Assembly (NCBI GenBank): GCA_963738425.1
Contig: CAVTWT010000025.1
Location: forward strand, 62,001 to 126,000
DNA length: 64,000 nt
Direction: 5' to 3'
Origin: CADEEN01 sp963738425
GTDB lineage: Bacteria > Pseudomonadota > Gammaproteobacteria > Burkholderiales > Burkholderiaceae_C
Shown here: positions 33,702-46,412 of the stretch, piece after piece
Layout of the letters: every line of letters starts with the position of its first letter
How positions within the stretch are numbered: position 1 is the stretch's first letter
Notes under the pieces: model-generated
Told to the model about the DNA's origin: nothing
Database searches by the model: none
The model's input: only the letters and a program-made list of their open reading frames with translations
Program-made: the position numbers and the translations under genes

Positions 33702-34208
33702 ATGCCCACATCTCCCATCGCCATCGCTTCGCTCGGCCACCACCGCGACGACCTGCTGCGCTACGCGCGGCGGCGCCTGCGCGATGCTGCGCTGGCCGAG
33801 GACATGGTGCACGACGTGCTCGCGGCGGTGCTTGCCGGCCAGGCCACGTTTGGCGAGCGCTCCAGCCTGCGCACCTGGTTGATCGGCATCCTCAAGCACA
33901 AGATCGTCGATGCGATCCGCCAGCGCGCCGGCGAATGCAGCCTCGATGCGATGCTCGATGACGAGGAGGCACCGCCGCCCGCAGCGCTGTCGGACCACGC
34001 CGACCCGAGCGTGTTGGCCGAGCAGCGGCAAGTCCTGAGACGCGTGCAGTCCCGGCTCGATGCCTTGCCAGCGCCGCTGCGGCGAGCCTTCGAGATGCAT
34101 GTCGTGCTCGGCCACAGCAGCGCCGAGGTCTGCGATGAACTCGACATCACGCGCAGCAACCTGTGGGTGCGCGTCCACCGCGTGCGCAAGGAACTGCTGG
34201 CCGCCTGA
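33702..34208 (+). CDS. ECF RNA polymerase sigma factor
   Basis: 168 residues. Region 2: HHRDDLLRYARRRLRDAALAEDMVHDVLAAVLAGQATFGERSSLRTWLIGILKHKIVDAIRQRAG. Region 4: LDALPAPLRRAFEMHVVLGHSSAEVCDELDITRSNLWVRVHRVRKELLAA. It resembles the sigma factor at 31131 over both regions (LIGILKHK, ITRSNLWV versus ITSTNAWV), so the two are paralogues. No anti-sigma gene adjoins it. ATG 33702 is chosen; a GTG at 33660 would add a Cys-rich leader. Its stop abuts that of the convergent histidine kinase. Confidence 0.9.
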   Translation: MPTSPIAIASLGHHRDDLLRYARRRLRDAALAEDMVHDVLAAVLAGQATFGERSSLRTWLIGILKHKIVDAIRQRAGECSLDAMLDDEEAPPPAALSDHADPSVLAEQRQVLRRVQSRLDALPAPLRRAFEMHVVLGHSSAEVCDELDITRSNLWVRVHRVRKELLAA

Positions 34209-35734
34209 TTACGATGCCTGTGGCAGGCTGAACTCGAAGCGCGTGCCGCGCGCCGGGTCGCTGTGCACGCGCACCGCGCTGCCGTGCAGGTCGAGGATGC
34301 GCTTGACGATCGCCAATCCCAGACCGGCGCTGGCGCCCGGGCTGGGCTGCAATGGCGTGTCGTCGGCGCGCCAGTAGCGCTCGAAGATGTGCGGCAGGTG
34401 TTCGCGCGCGATGCCGCTGCCGGTGTCGATCACCGCCACGCGCAGCGCGTCGGGGCCGTCGCGCTCGATCGCCAGCGTCACCGCGCCGCCGCGCGGCGTG
34501 TGGCGCAGCGCGTTGTCGACCAGGTTCTGCAACACGCGTTCGATCAGCGCGATGTCGGCGCGCACGAACGCGTGGGCATGGGCTTGGGCGTCGGCGCTGT
34601 CGGCCAGCGTGAGCGCGACGCCGCGTTCGCGCGCGGCGAGCTGGCCGTCTTGCACCACGTCCTGCAGCAGCTCGCCGAGGCGGAACGGTTCGAGGCGCGG
34701 CGCCACCTGGCCGGCGTCGAGCTTGGACAGCTCGAACAGATCGGCGATGCGGCGGTGCAGGCGCTTCAGGTGCCGCATCGCCGTGCGCAAATGCTGCTCG
34801 CGCGCTGCGGCGTCGAGCTGGTCGCCGGCCAGCAGCAATGTTTCGACATAACCCTGGACGTTGGCCAGCGGCGTGTGCAGATCGTGCGAGATGTTGCTCA
34901 CCAACTCGCGGCGCAGGCGGTCGTTGTCTTGCAGGTGCTGCACCTGCTGCGCGATGCGCTGTTGCATCGCCCGCGTGGCTTCGCGCAGCGCATCGACCTC
35001 GTCGCCGCGGCCGCGGCCGCAGCGGGTTCGGCGTCGCCGGCCTCGGCGTGAAACGCACGCACCTCGTCGGTAAGCTTGCGCAGCGGACGCGTCAGCTTGC
35101 GTGTCACGAGCACGAGCAGGAGTGCGGCACCCGCGGTTGCGGCCAGGGCGATCAGGCTCAGTTCGCGCCACGCGCCCGATTGCGCCACCGCGGCAGCCAC
35201 TGCCTGCTGCGTCTGGCCTTGCAGGACGACGTAGAGATAGCCGCTCATGCGGCCGCCACTGCTCAAGCCCTCGACCGAGACCACGTTGCGTGCGCCGGGG
35301 CGGCGTGGGTCGTCACCGAGCAGCGGCAGCGGCGGCGGGACGCGATCGCGTGCCGCCAGCGGACGCACCACCGACAGATCGACGCGTTCGGCGACGGACT
35401 GCTTGGTGTCGAGCGCGTGGCCGATGACGCGGCCTTCGGTGTCGAGCAAATAGACCTCGATGGCCGGGTTCAGCGCCATGGCATGCATCGCCAGGTCGGC
35501 GAGCAACGCCTGGTCGGGCCGGCCGTCGACGCCGATCAGCGGGCGCGGCTGCTGGGCCGCGATGGTGGCCGCCAGGCCGAGCTGCAGCCGTTGCGCCGCT
35601 TCGAGCGCGTCCAGCGCCGCCTGGCGCCGCGCGGCAGCGAGCAGCGCGCTGGCCAGCAGCACCAGCAGCACCAACACCGCAGCCGTGAGCCGCACGTGCA
35701 GGCGGCGGTGCCAGGCGATGTGCGGCTTCATCAC
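34209..35734 (-). CDS. sensor histidine kinase (frameshifted)
   Basis: About 508 residues. Transmembrane helix LTAAVLVLLVLLASALLAA, a periplasmic sensor (about 35-180), second helix LSLIALAATAGAALLLVLV, HAMP (TRKLTRPLRKLTDEVRAF), then in another frame REATRAMQQRIAQQV, the H-box SNISHDLHTPLANVQGYVE, N-box NLVDNALRHTPRGG and G-boxes DTGSGIAREHL and SAGLGLAIVKRIL. The frames meet at about 35004-35024 in a GCGGCC repeat (one base missing or two extra). Partner of the response regulator it overlaps by four bases. Signal unknown. Confidence 0.88.
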
Positions 35735-36447
35735 GCCGTCACGTTGCTGGCTTCGAAGCGGTAGCCCACGCCCCAGACGGTGTGAATGAAGCGCGCCTCG
35801 CTGCGGTCGTCGCCGAGTTTGGCGCGCAGGCGGTTGATGTGGCTGTTGACCGTGTGGTCGTAGCCGTCGTGGCCATAACCCCAGACCTGTTCGAGCAGCT
35901 CGGCGCGCGTGAAGGCGCGGCCCGGGTGGCGCATGAAGTGCCAGAGCAGGTCGAATTCGCGCGGCGTCAGCACCAGCTCTTGCTCGGCCAGCCAGGCGCG
36001 GCGCTGGGTGCGATCGATGCGCAGATCGGCGCAGGCCAGGCGCTGCTCGGCATCAGGTGGCGCCGCCTTGCCTTGCGCCGCGCGGCGCAGCAGCGCGCGC
36101 ACGCGGGCCTGCAGCTCGAGCACCGAGAAGGGCTTGGTCACGTAGTCGTCGGCGCCGAGCTCGAGGCCGAGCACGCGGTCGAGCTCGGCCGCGCGCGCGG
36201 TCAGCATCAGGATCGGTGCGTTGTGCCCCCCGGCGCGCAACGCGCGGCAGACGTCGAGCCCCGACAGGCCGGGCAGACGCAGGTCGAGCACGATGGCGTC
36301 GAAGCGGCCGGCGACCGCCAGCGCGAGCCCGGCCGGGCCGTCGCGCGCCACCGTCACCTCGGCCGGGAGGTCCGACAGGTGCAGCTGCAGCAGCGCGGCG
36401 ATGTCCTGCTCGTCTTCGATCACGAGCAGGCGGGGCGAGGCGTTCAT
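35731..36447 (-). CDS. OmpR-family response regulator
   Basis: 238 residues. Receiver domain with acidic pocket (IEDEQD), phospho-acceptor Asp55 (VLDLRLPG), Thr/Ser in LTARA and Lys105 (TKPFSV). The C-terminal winged helix (about 140-235) ends with GYGHDGYDHTVNSHINRLRAKLGDD and FIHTVWGVGYRFE. It regulates transcription when phosphorylated by the coupled kinase. An ATG nine bases upstream is possible. It follows pcp by 59 bases on the same strand. Confidence 0.93.
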   Translation of the reverse strand: MNASPRLLVIEDEQDIAALLQLHLSDLPAEVTVARDGPAGLALAVAGRFDAIVLDLRLPGLSGLDVCRALRAGGHNAPILMLTARAAELDRVLGLELGADDYVTKPFSVLELQARVRALLRRAAQGKAAPPDAEQRLACADLRIDRTQRRAWLAEQELVLTPREFDLLWHFMRHPGRAFTRAELLEQVWGYGHDGYDHTVNSHINRLRAKLGDDRSEARFIHTVWGVGYRFEASNVTA

Positions 36448-36506
36448 CCGCTGCATCTTGCCTGTGGCGCGAGGCGCAGTCCTCACGGAGTGGTCACGGC
36501 GGGCGG

Positions 36507-37141
36507 TCAATCGAGCTGGCCGGCGCTGACGGCGAGGTCGTGACGCACGGCGAGCGCCGTGGCCAGCGCCATGCCGACGCCCGCGACCATCGTGCCCAGC
36601 GACAGGCTCGGCTGGCCCGCAGCTGCCTGCTCGGGCAGGCAGGGCAGGTGCATGAAGCCGCTGCGCACGCTGCGACGGCGCTTCAGTGCGTGTTGCAGTC
36701 CGTAGAAGACGTGGTTGCAGACGAAGGTGCCGGCGCTGTAGGAGACCGACGCGGTGTGGCCGGCATCGCGCAGCGCGGCCACCATCGCCTTGATCGGCAG
36801 CGTCGTGAAATGCGCCGCTGGGCCGTGCGGCTCGACCGGTACATCGATCGGTTGTGCACCGGCGTTGTCGGCGATGCGTGCGTCGTCGAGGTTGATGGCG
36901 ATCCGCTCCAGCGTGAAGCCTTCGCGGCCGGCCGCCTGACCGAGTGCGAGCACGAGGCGCGGGCGATGGGTGTCGATCGCCGACCGCAGGGCGCCGATCG
37001 ACGCACCAAACACGCAGGGCAGGATGAGGCCGATGACCGGGGCACGGTCGATCGTCCTGCCGTGCAGCGTGCGCGCCACCTCGGCCGATGGGTTGATGCG
37101 CTCGCCGCCGAAGGGCTCGAAGCCGGTGACGAGCAGGGGTC

Positions 37142-37145
<4 letters not shown>
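36507..37145 (-). CDS. pcp: pyroglutamyl peptidase I
   Basis: 212 residues. Cysteine peptidase removing N-terminal 5-oxoproline from peptides. The triad is visible: Glu80 (EGFTLERIAINLDDARI), Cys143 (SAGTFVCNHVFYGL) and His166 (SGFMHLPCLP). The N-terminus VTGFEPFGGERINPS is also diagnostic. Cytosolic. The start overlaps the oxoprolinase stop by four bases, so the released 5-oxoproline can be opened by the enzyme encoded just upstream. Confidence 0.95.
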
Positions 37146-40748
<3,603 letters not shown>

Positions 40749-40756
40749 GGGGTTCC

Positions 40757-41482
40757 TCAGCAGGTGTCTTGCCGAGCGAACGCCGCGGAGCCGGCTTTGC
40801 CGGGCCGCTGGCGTTGCCCCCTTGAGGGGGAGCGCCGAAGGCGCTTCGGGGGTGGGCTTGTTCCCAACGCTCGTGCACGAACGTCATCAGGTGGTGAACA
40901 GGGCGGCCGGTGGCGCGTTGCACTGCGCCTGCATACGGCGGCAGGTTGGTGCACTCGAAGACCAGGGTTTCGACTTCAGGGTGGCGTTGCACCAGGCGCA
41001 TTGCGGCCGCCACCGTGTCGGCTTCGGCGGCATGCGCGTCGAGCGTCGGCAGGTCGTCGAGCAGCGTGCGTTGCAGCGTGCAGCCCGGCGCCAGGCCTTC
41101 GACCGGCACGCCGTCGATCGGCCCCAGGCTCTGTGCGTCGACGGTGATCACGCCCGGGGCGCGCAGTGCGGGCAGGGCCAGCAGCGACGACGTCCACACC
41201 GGCACCGGCAACGCGGCTTGCAGGGCTGCCTGAAAGCGCAGCAGGAAGCCGCAACTCGTCGTGATCGCCGCGGCGCCTTCGGCATACGAGCGCTCTGCGC
41301 GGCGTCGATGAAGGGTCTGCAGCAGGGCAGGGTCGTTGTCGCGCACCACGCGTTGCGGCGACGCGCCCGGCACGACGCGGTATCGCACCGGCATGCGCCA
41401 ACTCGCGGCATGGCCGACGTCACCGGCGATGCGCGGAAACTTCGTGTCGAGCATCAGGATGCCGAGCCAGCTTGTCAGGCAT
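40757..41482 (-). CDS. Asp/Glu racemase-family protein (frames disturbed at both ends)
   Basis: Core sequence MLDTKFPRIAGDVGHAASWRMPVRYRVV, AITTSCGFLLRFQAALQAALPVPVWTSSL and VETLVFECTNLPPYAGAVQRATGRPVHHLMTFVHERW is that of aspartate/glutamate racemase-like proteins; the two catalytic cysteines are in TTSCGF and ECTNLPP. The natural start is probably ATG 41482, overlapping the marR stop (TGATG), with one extra base at 41465-41472. After HERWEQ the frame enters the dispersed repeat and would stay open deep into the oxoprolinase gene. A TGA at 40757, nine bases before the next ATG, is the likelier end. Possibly a hydantoin or oxoproline racemase, inferred from context. Confidence 0.75.
40766..40855 (+). 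repeat. dispersed ~90-bp repeat, copy B
   Basis: GTCTTGCCGAGCGAACGCCG, GCTTTGCCGGGCCGCTGGCG, TTGCCCCCTTGAGGGGGAGC and the hairpin AGCGCCGAAGGCGCT followed by TCGGGGGTGGG. It matches copy C (46188-46281, inverted) over its whole length and copy A over about 78 bases. It sits at the end of the racemase gene. Confidence 0.9.
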
Positions 41483-42054
41483 CACAGCGAACTGGCAGCC
41501 CGCGCCGCCTGGTCGTACATGCCGCTCATCGTGCGCAGCAGCCGCGCCAACTCGCCGATGTCGGCGTTGAGCTCTGTGTCCAGGCTCTTCACGAGGCACT
41601 CTTCGCGCACGGCGCGGTAGGCCTGCACGGCGGCCTCGCCGGCCGCAGTGGGTCGGTAGAAGACTTCCTTGCCGACCTTGTCGGCTTCGACCAGCCGTGC
41701 CGCAACGAGCTTCTTCAGCGAGTAAGCGACGACGTGCGTGTCTTCGTAGTTCAGCACGAAGCAGATGTCGGCCAGCTTCTTGTTGCGCGCGCGGTGGTTG
41801 ACGTGGTGCAGCAGCAGCACGTCGGTGATCGTCAGGTCGCTGACGCCGGCAGCAGCCATGCAGCGCACCGCCCAGCGCGAGAAGGCGTTCCAGGCGACGA
41901 TCAGGCCGAACTCGAATTCGGAGAGCTCGGCGCTGCGTGGTGAGACGAGGTGCGCGGACGAGACGATGCTGGCGCCGGCCGCCTTCTTGGATCGCGTGTT
42001 GGGTTTCAAGCGCGTGCTGGAGCGTGTGACGACAGTGCGGGCCGTTCTCGGCAT
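41482..42054 (-). CDS. MarR-type winged-helix regulator
   Basis: 190 residues. A basic N-terminal tail (RTVVTRSSTRLKPNTRSKK) precedes helices SEFEFGLIVAWNAFSRWAVRCMAAAG and the winged helix: LTITDVLLLHHVNHRARNKKLADICFVLNYEDTHVVAYSLKKLVAARLVEADKVGKEVFYRPTAAGEAAVQAY. Likely a ligand-responsive repressor. It heads the racemase-oxoprolinase-pcp operon and is divergent from the TRAP transporter with a 111-bp intergenic region, so it probably controls both. Confidence 0.87.
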   Translation of the reverse strand: MPRTARTVVTRSSTRLKPNTRSKKAAGASIVSSAHLVSPRSAELSEFEFGLIVAWNAFSRWAVRCMAAAGVSDLTITDVLLLHHVNHRARNKKLADICFVLNYEDTHVVAYSLKKLVAARLVEADKVGKEVFYRPTAAGEAAVQAYRAVREECLVKSLDTELNADIGELARLLRTMSGMYDQAARAASSL

Positions 42055-42165
42055 CGGGCTTTCCCTGAAGTTCAGATATTTTGCTGACGAAACGTTGACG
42101 TTTTATCGCAATAGTCCCTAGACTGCAAGCTCTCGCTTTTCTTCCTCACCCTGGAGCCACACGCC

Positions 42166-43137
42166 ATGTCGATGATCCGCTCGCTCAGTCTGACCGCGCT
42201 GACCTGCCTTGCTGCCAGCGCAGGCCTCGCGCAAACCAAGTGGGACCTGCCGGCCGCCTACCCGGCCACCAACTTCCATAGCGTCAACCTGAACGAGTTT
42301 GCGGCTGATGTCGACAAGGCCACCGGCGGCAAGCTGAAGATCACCGTGCATCCGGGCGCGTCGCTGTTCAAGGCGCCGGAGATCAAGCGTGCCGTGCAGG
42401 GCGGGCAGGCGCAGATCGGCGAGGTGCTGATCTCCAATTTCAGCAATGAGTGGCCGCTGTTCGGCGCCGATGCACTGCCGTTTCTGGCCGACAGCTATGA
42501 CCTGTCGGTGAAGCTGTGGGCGGCGCAGAAGCCGTTCTTCGAGAAGAAGCTCGCCGAGCAGGGGCTGGTCGCGCTGTACTCGGTGCCGTGGCCGCCGCAG
42601 GGCGTGTATTCGAAGAAGCCGCTGGCGTCGGCGGCCGATCTGAAGGGCGTGAAGTGGCGCGCCTACAACCCGGCCACCGCACGCATTGCCGAGCTCGTCG
42701 GTGCGCAACCGGTGACGGTGCAGGCCGCCGAAGTGAGCCAGGCATTCGCCACCGGCGTGGCGGAAAGCATGATGAGCAGCGGCTCGACTGGCTGGGACGC
42801 CAAGCTGCACGAGCACGTGAAGTACTGGTACGACACGCAGGCCTGGTTGCCGCGCAACCTGATCGTCGTCAACAAGGCTGCACTCGATGCGCTCGACGCA
42901 CCGACCAAGCAGGCCGTGCTCAAGGCCGCCGCCGACGCCGAAGTCCGCGGGCTGGCTGCCAGCAAGAAGGCCAACGGCGAGTCGCTCGACAAGTTGAAGG
43001 GTGGCGGCATGAACATCCTGCCGCCTCCGGCCGCGCTGGCGTCCGACATGAAGAAAGTCGGCGAAACCCTGCTCAAGGAGTGGCTCGACAAAGCCGGGCC
43101 GGAAGGCAAGCAGCTGATCGACGCCTTCAAGAAGTAG
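42166..43137 (+). CDS. dctP: TRAP transporter substrate-binding protein
   Basis: 323 residues. Signal peptide (LTALTCLAASAGLA), then the DctP fold: WDLPAAYPATNFHSVNLNEFAADVDKATGGKLKITVHPGASLFKAPEIKRAVQGGQAQIGEV, the arginine of KWRAYNPATARIAELVGAQPVTV that salt-bridges the carboxylate, and FATGVAESMMSSGSTGWDAKLHEHVKYW. Binds an organic acid in the periplasm for DctQM. Divergent from the oxoprolinase operon, hinting at a cyclic amide such as pyroglutamate. Confidence 0.93.
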   Translation: MSMIRSLSLTALTCLAASAGLAQTKWDLPAAYPATNFHSVNLNEFAADVDKATGGKLKITVHPGASLFKAPEIKRAVQGGQAQIGEVLISNFSNEWPLFGADALPFLADSYDLSVKLWAAQKPFFEKKLAEQGLVALYSVPWPPQGVYSKKPLASAADLKGVKWRAYNPATARIAELVGAQPVTVQAAEVSQAFATGVAESMMSSGSTGWDAKLHEHVKYWYDTQAWLPRNLIVVNKAALDALDAPTKQAVLKAAADAEVRGLAASKKANGESLDKLKGGGMNILPPPAALASDMKKVGETLLKEWLDKAGPEGKQLIDAFKK

Positions 43138-43147
43138 GCAGCGCGAG

Positions 43148-43654
43148 GTGCGCCGCTTTCTCGACGCGCTGTACGACGGGGCCGCCTGGCTGGCGGCCCT
43201 TTTCATGGTCGCGCTGCTCGTCGCCGTGCTGCTGTCGATCGGCGGGCGCGAATTCAACTTTCACGTCAAGGGCACCGACGCCTACGCCGGCTACTTCATG
43301 GCGGCAGCGGGATTCCTCGCTTTGGCGCACACCTTGAAGCGCGGCGAGCACATCCGCGTCACGCTCCTGCTCAGTGCCTTGCCGCCGCAGCTGCGGCGCG
43401 GCATGGAGTTGTGGGCGTTGGCCTGCTCTTCGGCGTTGGCCGGCGTGCTGGCGTTCTATTCGGCGCGGTTGGCGTGGCAGTCGCGCGCGTTCAACGACAT
43501 CTCCACCGGCAACGACGCCACGCCCTTGTGGCTACCGCAGATCGGCATGGCGGTTGGCACGCTGATTTTGTTCATCGCCTTCGTCGATGAGTTCGTGCTG
43601 GAGTTGAAAGGCAGGCGCGCGGCCGGCAGCGCGGAGCTGACTCGCAATGAATGA
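43148..43654 (+). CDS. dctQ: TRAP transporter small permease
   Basis: 168 residues from GTG. Four membrane helices in the DctQ order (DGAAWLAALFMVALLVAVLLSIGGREF, GYFMAAAGFLALAHTLKRGEHIRVTLLLSAL, MELWALACSSALAGVLAFYSARLAWQSR, PLWLPQIGMAVGTLILFIAFVDEFVLEL). Ten bases after dctP and overlapping dctM by eight bases. It supports DctM in the inner membrane. Confidence 0.9.
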   Translation: MRRFLDALYDGAAWLAALFMVALLVAVLLSIGGREFNFHVKGTDAYAGYFMAAAGFLALAHTLKRGEHIRVTLLLSALPPQLRRGMELWALACSSALAGVLAFYSARLAWQSRAFNDISTGNDATPLWLPQIGMAVGTLILFIAFVDEFVLELKGRRAAGSAELTRNE

Positions 43655-44951
43655 TCTAGTCGTCACTGTCCTGCTGATCACGGCGCTGTTCGCCATCCTC
43701 GCCTCCGGCGTCTGGATCGGTTTGGCACTCGCTGGTGTCGCGTGGATCGGCATGCAGCTCTTTGCGTCGCGTCCGGCCGGCGACGCGATGGCGGTGACGA
43801 TCTGGGGCTCGGCATCGAGCTGGACGCTGACCGCGCTGCCGCTGTTCGTGTGGATGGGCGAGATCCTGTTCCGCACGCGTTTGTCCAACGACATGTTCCG
43901 TGGCCTGGCGCCGTGGATGCAATCGCTCCCAGGGCGCCTGCTGCACACCAACGTCGCTGGCTGCACGATCTTCGCCGCGGTCTCGGGCTCGTCGGCCGCC
44001 ACCTGCGCCACGATCGGCAAGATGACGCTGCCCGAATTGCAGCGCCGCGGCTACCCGGACGACATCGCCATCGGCTCGCTGGCCGGCGCCGGCACGCTCG
44101 GCCTGTTGATCCCGCCGTCGATCATCATGATCGTCTATGGCGTTGCCGCCGAAGTCTCGATCGCGCAGCTCTTCATGGCCGGTGTGTTGCCCGGCATCTT
44201 GCTTGCCGGTCTGTTCTCGGGCTACCTGATCTACTGGGCCTTGCGCAACCCGGGCCTCGTGCCACCGGCCGACGCGCCGATGAGCTTTTCGCAGAAAGTC
44301 AGCGAGTCGCGGCATCTGATCCCGGTGCTGCTGTTGATCGTCGCCGTGCTCGGCTCGATCTACGCCGGCATCGCCACCGCCACCGAAGCCGCGGCCGTTG
44401 GTGTCGTCGGCGCGCTGGTGCTGTCAGCGGCGCAAGGCTCGCTGAACTGGCAGACCTTCAAGGACTCGCTGCTCGGCGGCACGCGCCTGTACTGCATGAT
44501 CGCGTTGATCCTCGCCGGTGCAGCCTTTCTCACGCTCAGCATGGGCTACATCGGCCTGCCGCGCCATCTGGCCGAGTGGATCGCCACGCTCGGCCTCACG
44601 CAATGGCAGCTGCTGCTCGCGCTGGCGGTGTTCTACATCGTGCTCGGCTGTTTTCTCGACGGCATCTCGATGGTCGTGCTGACCATCGGCGTCGTCATGC
44701 CGACGGTTGTCAAGGCCGGCATCGATCCGCTGTGGTTCGGCATCTTCGTCGTGCTCGTCGTCGAGATGGCGCAGATCACGCCGCCGGTGGGCTTCAACCT
44801 GTTCGTGCTGCAAGGCATGACCGGGCGCGAGATCGGCTGGATCGCGCGCGTGACGCTGCCGTTTTTCTTCTGCATGGCACTGGCCATCGTGCTGGTGACA
44901 CTGTTCCCGTCGATCATCACGGCGCTGCCGAAATTGCTGATGCGGTCGTGA
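43647..44951 (+). CDS. dctM: TRAP transporter large permease
   Basis: 434 residues, about twelve helices. DctM signatures: VWMGEILFRTRLSNDMFRGLAPWMQSLPGRLLHTNVAGCTIFAAVSGSSAATCATIGKMTLPELQRRGYP, GAGTLGLLIPPSIIMIVYGVAAEVSIAQLFMAGVLPG and FGIFVVLVVEMAQITPPVGFNLFVLQG. Sodium-driven elevator subunit of the importer formed with DctP and DctQ. Confidence 0.95.
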   Translation: MNDLVVTVLLITALFAILASGVWIGLALAGVAWIGMQLFASRPAGDAMAVTIWGSASSWTLTALPLFVWMGEILFRTRLSNDMFRGLAPWMQSLPGRLLHTNVAGCTIFAAVSGSSAATCATIGKMTLPELQRRGYPDDIAIGSLAGAGTLGLLIPPSIIMIVYGVAAEVSIAQLFMAGVLPGILLAGLFSGYLIYWALRNPGLVPPADAPMSFSQKVSESRHLIPVLLLIVAVLGSIYAGIATATEAAAVGVVGALVLSAAQGSLNWQTFKDSLLGGTRLYCMIALILAGAAFLTLSMGYIGLPRHLAEWIATLGLTQWQLLLALAVFYIVLGCFLDGISMVVLTIGVVMPTVVKAGIDPLWFGIFVVLVVEMAQITPPVGFNLFVLQGMTGREIGWIARVTLPFFFCMALAIVLVTLFPSIITALPKLLMRS

Positions 44952-45128
44952 TGACACGCTGACCCTGTCACGCCTTTACCCCGCGACTGTGTGGCCGGCG
45001 TTGCGGCCCGCGTGCCGGTGTGCAATCCTCACGCGAGCTTCGCGCGGCTCTGTTTACTCTCTGTCACCGGCATAAGTTCGGCCTCATGCATCGAGGTTGG
45101 CGCCGAGACGATAGGGAGGATCCGCCAC

Positions 45129-46184
45129 ATGAGCAACGCCGTTTCAACACCACTGCCGACCATCACGCTGTCCATCGAAGACGATTGGGCCTGGCCGCTT
45201 CCACCCTTTGCGCACGCACAGTCGATGAGCGCGCTGCCATCGGGTGCTCTGCCGTGCCGTGTCGAGTCTGCCGGTGGCGTCACCTTCGAAGGCGAGCTGG
45301 TCGAGTTCGACGTGGCGCGCGAGCGCATGCGGGTGCGTGTGGGCCGCGATGGCGATCCGCTGTGGCTGCCGTTCTCGCGCATGCGTCGGCTGACGGTTCT
45401 CAACCCGTGGACCTTGGCTCGCCAGGCGCCTGGTGCGCCTATAGAGCGCATGCCCGCGGCGGCTCAGGAGCGCGACTACACGGCCGAGTTGTCGGCCGGC
45501 GGCCATGTGGCCGGGCGCACGATCGGCCATGTGCGCCAGCGTTGCGGCTGGTTCCTCTACGCACCGGCCGATGGCGGCCATGCCGTGCTGCGCCAGTTCG
45601 TGCCCACGGCCACCTGCACTGGCATCAGCCAGGGCAAGTCGGTCGAAGAATTGGCAGCCGAGCGCTGGGTGGCCACACCCGAGCAATTGCTGGCCGCCGT
45701 GCAGGCCCAGCTCAAGGCCACGATCCGGCCGCTGGGCGAGTCGCTGCGCGAGCTCGGTCTGGTGACACAACACGAGCTCGATCGCGCGGTGCGCGCGCAA
45801 GCGCAAGCCCCCAGCGACCAGCCGCTCGGCGAAGCGCTGGTCAGCGCCGGCCTCATCACCGGCGCCGATCTGCAGACGGCACTGGCGCACAAGATGGGCT
45901 ACCCGGTGATCGATCTGCTGCGCTTCCCGGTCGATCCGAAAGCGGTCAAGCGCTTCTCCGCGGCGGTGATGCACGAGCACCGCGCGTTGCCGTTGATGCA
46001 GGAGGGCAACCGCCTGTTCGTGGCCGTGGATTCGCTGGGCAGCGTGGCGACGCTGAAATCGCTGCAATCGGTGGCCGGCCTTGAGGTCGTGCCGGTGATC
46101 GCGCCGCGCGGCCGCTTGAGTGTGGCGCTCGCCGCGCACATCAAGTCCAGCGACGTCTGGGCGTCGAACATCACAGCTTACTGA
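45129..46184 (+). CDS. MshEN/GspE N-domain protein without an ATPase domain
   Basis: 351 residues. N-terminal PilZ-like segment (LPCRVESAGGVTFEGELVEFDVARERMRVRVGRDGDPLWLPFSRMRRLTVL), a linker with GRTIGHVRQRCGWFLYAPADGG, then helical MshEN repeats: RPLGESLRELGLVTQHELDRAVRAQAQ, QPLGEALVSAGLITGADLQTALAHKMGYPVIDLLRFPVD. It ends where the ATPase core of GspE/PilB proteins would begin. The next gene encodes a full-length homologue, so this looks like a truncated paralogue that may regulate it or bind cyclic di-GMP. ATG 45129 follows AGGAGG. Confidence 0.78.
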   Translation: MSNAVSTPLPTITLSIEDDWAWPLPPFAHAQSMSALPSGALPCRVESAGGVTFEGELVEFDVARERMRVRVGRDGDPLWLPFSRMRRLTVLNPWTLARQAPGAPIERMPAAAQERDYTAELSAGGHVAGRTIGHVRQRCGWFLYAPADGGHAVLRQFVPTATCTGISQGKSVEELAAERWVATPEQLLAAVQAQLKATIRPLGESLRELGLVTQHELDRAVRAQAQAPSDQPLGEALVSAGLITGADLQTALAHKMGYPVIDLLRFPVDPKAVKRFSAAVMHEHRALPLMQEGNRLFVAVDSLGSVATLKSLQSVAGLEVVPVIAPRGRLSVALAAHIKSSDVWASNITAY

Positions 46185-46187
46185 TGG

Positions 46188-46281
46188 CCCACCCCCGGAG
46201 CGGCTGACGCCGCTCCCCCTCAAGTGGGGCAACGCCAGCGGCCGGGCAAAGCCCGTTCCGCGGCGTTTGCGCGGCAAGACA
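46188..46281 (-). repeat. dispersed ~90-bp repeat, copy C (inverted)
   Basis: Read on the minus strand it gives GTCTTGCCGCGCAAACGCCG, GCTTTGCCCGGCCGCTGGCG, TTGCCCCACTTGAGGGGGAG and the hairpin GGAGCGGCGTCAGCCGCTCC, GGGGGTGGG. It starts four bases after the MshEN gene stop. Confidence 0.88.
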
Positions 46282-46412
46282 GGCGCTGCGAAGGCGAGTC
46301 GACCGCTGTTGAACAGCGTGGTGTTCGCTGTGTTGTTCAATCAATTGCTCTCTACCTTCGCGGCCTAGCATGAGGAACCTGGATCCTCTGCGCGCATCAA
46401 GCGCGTGCCGCG

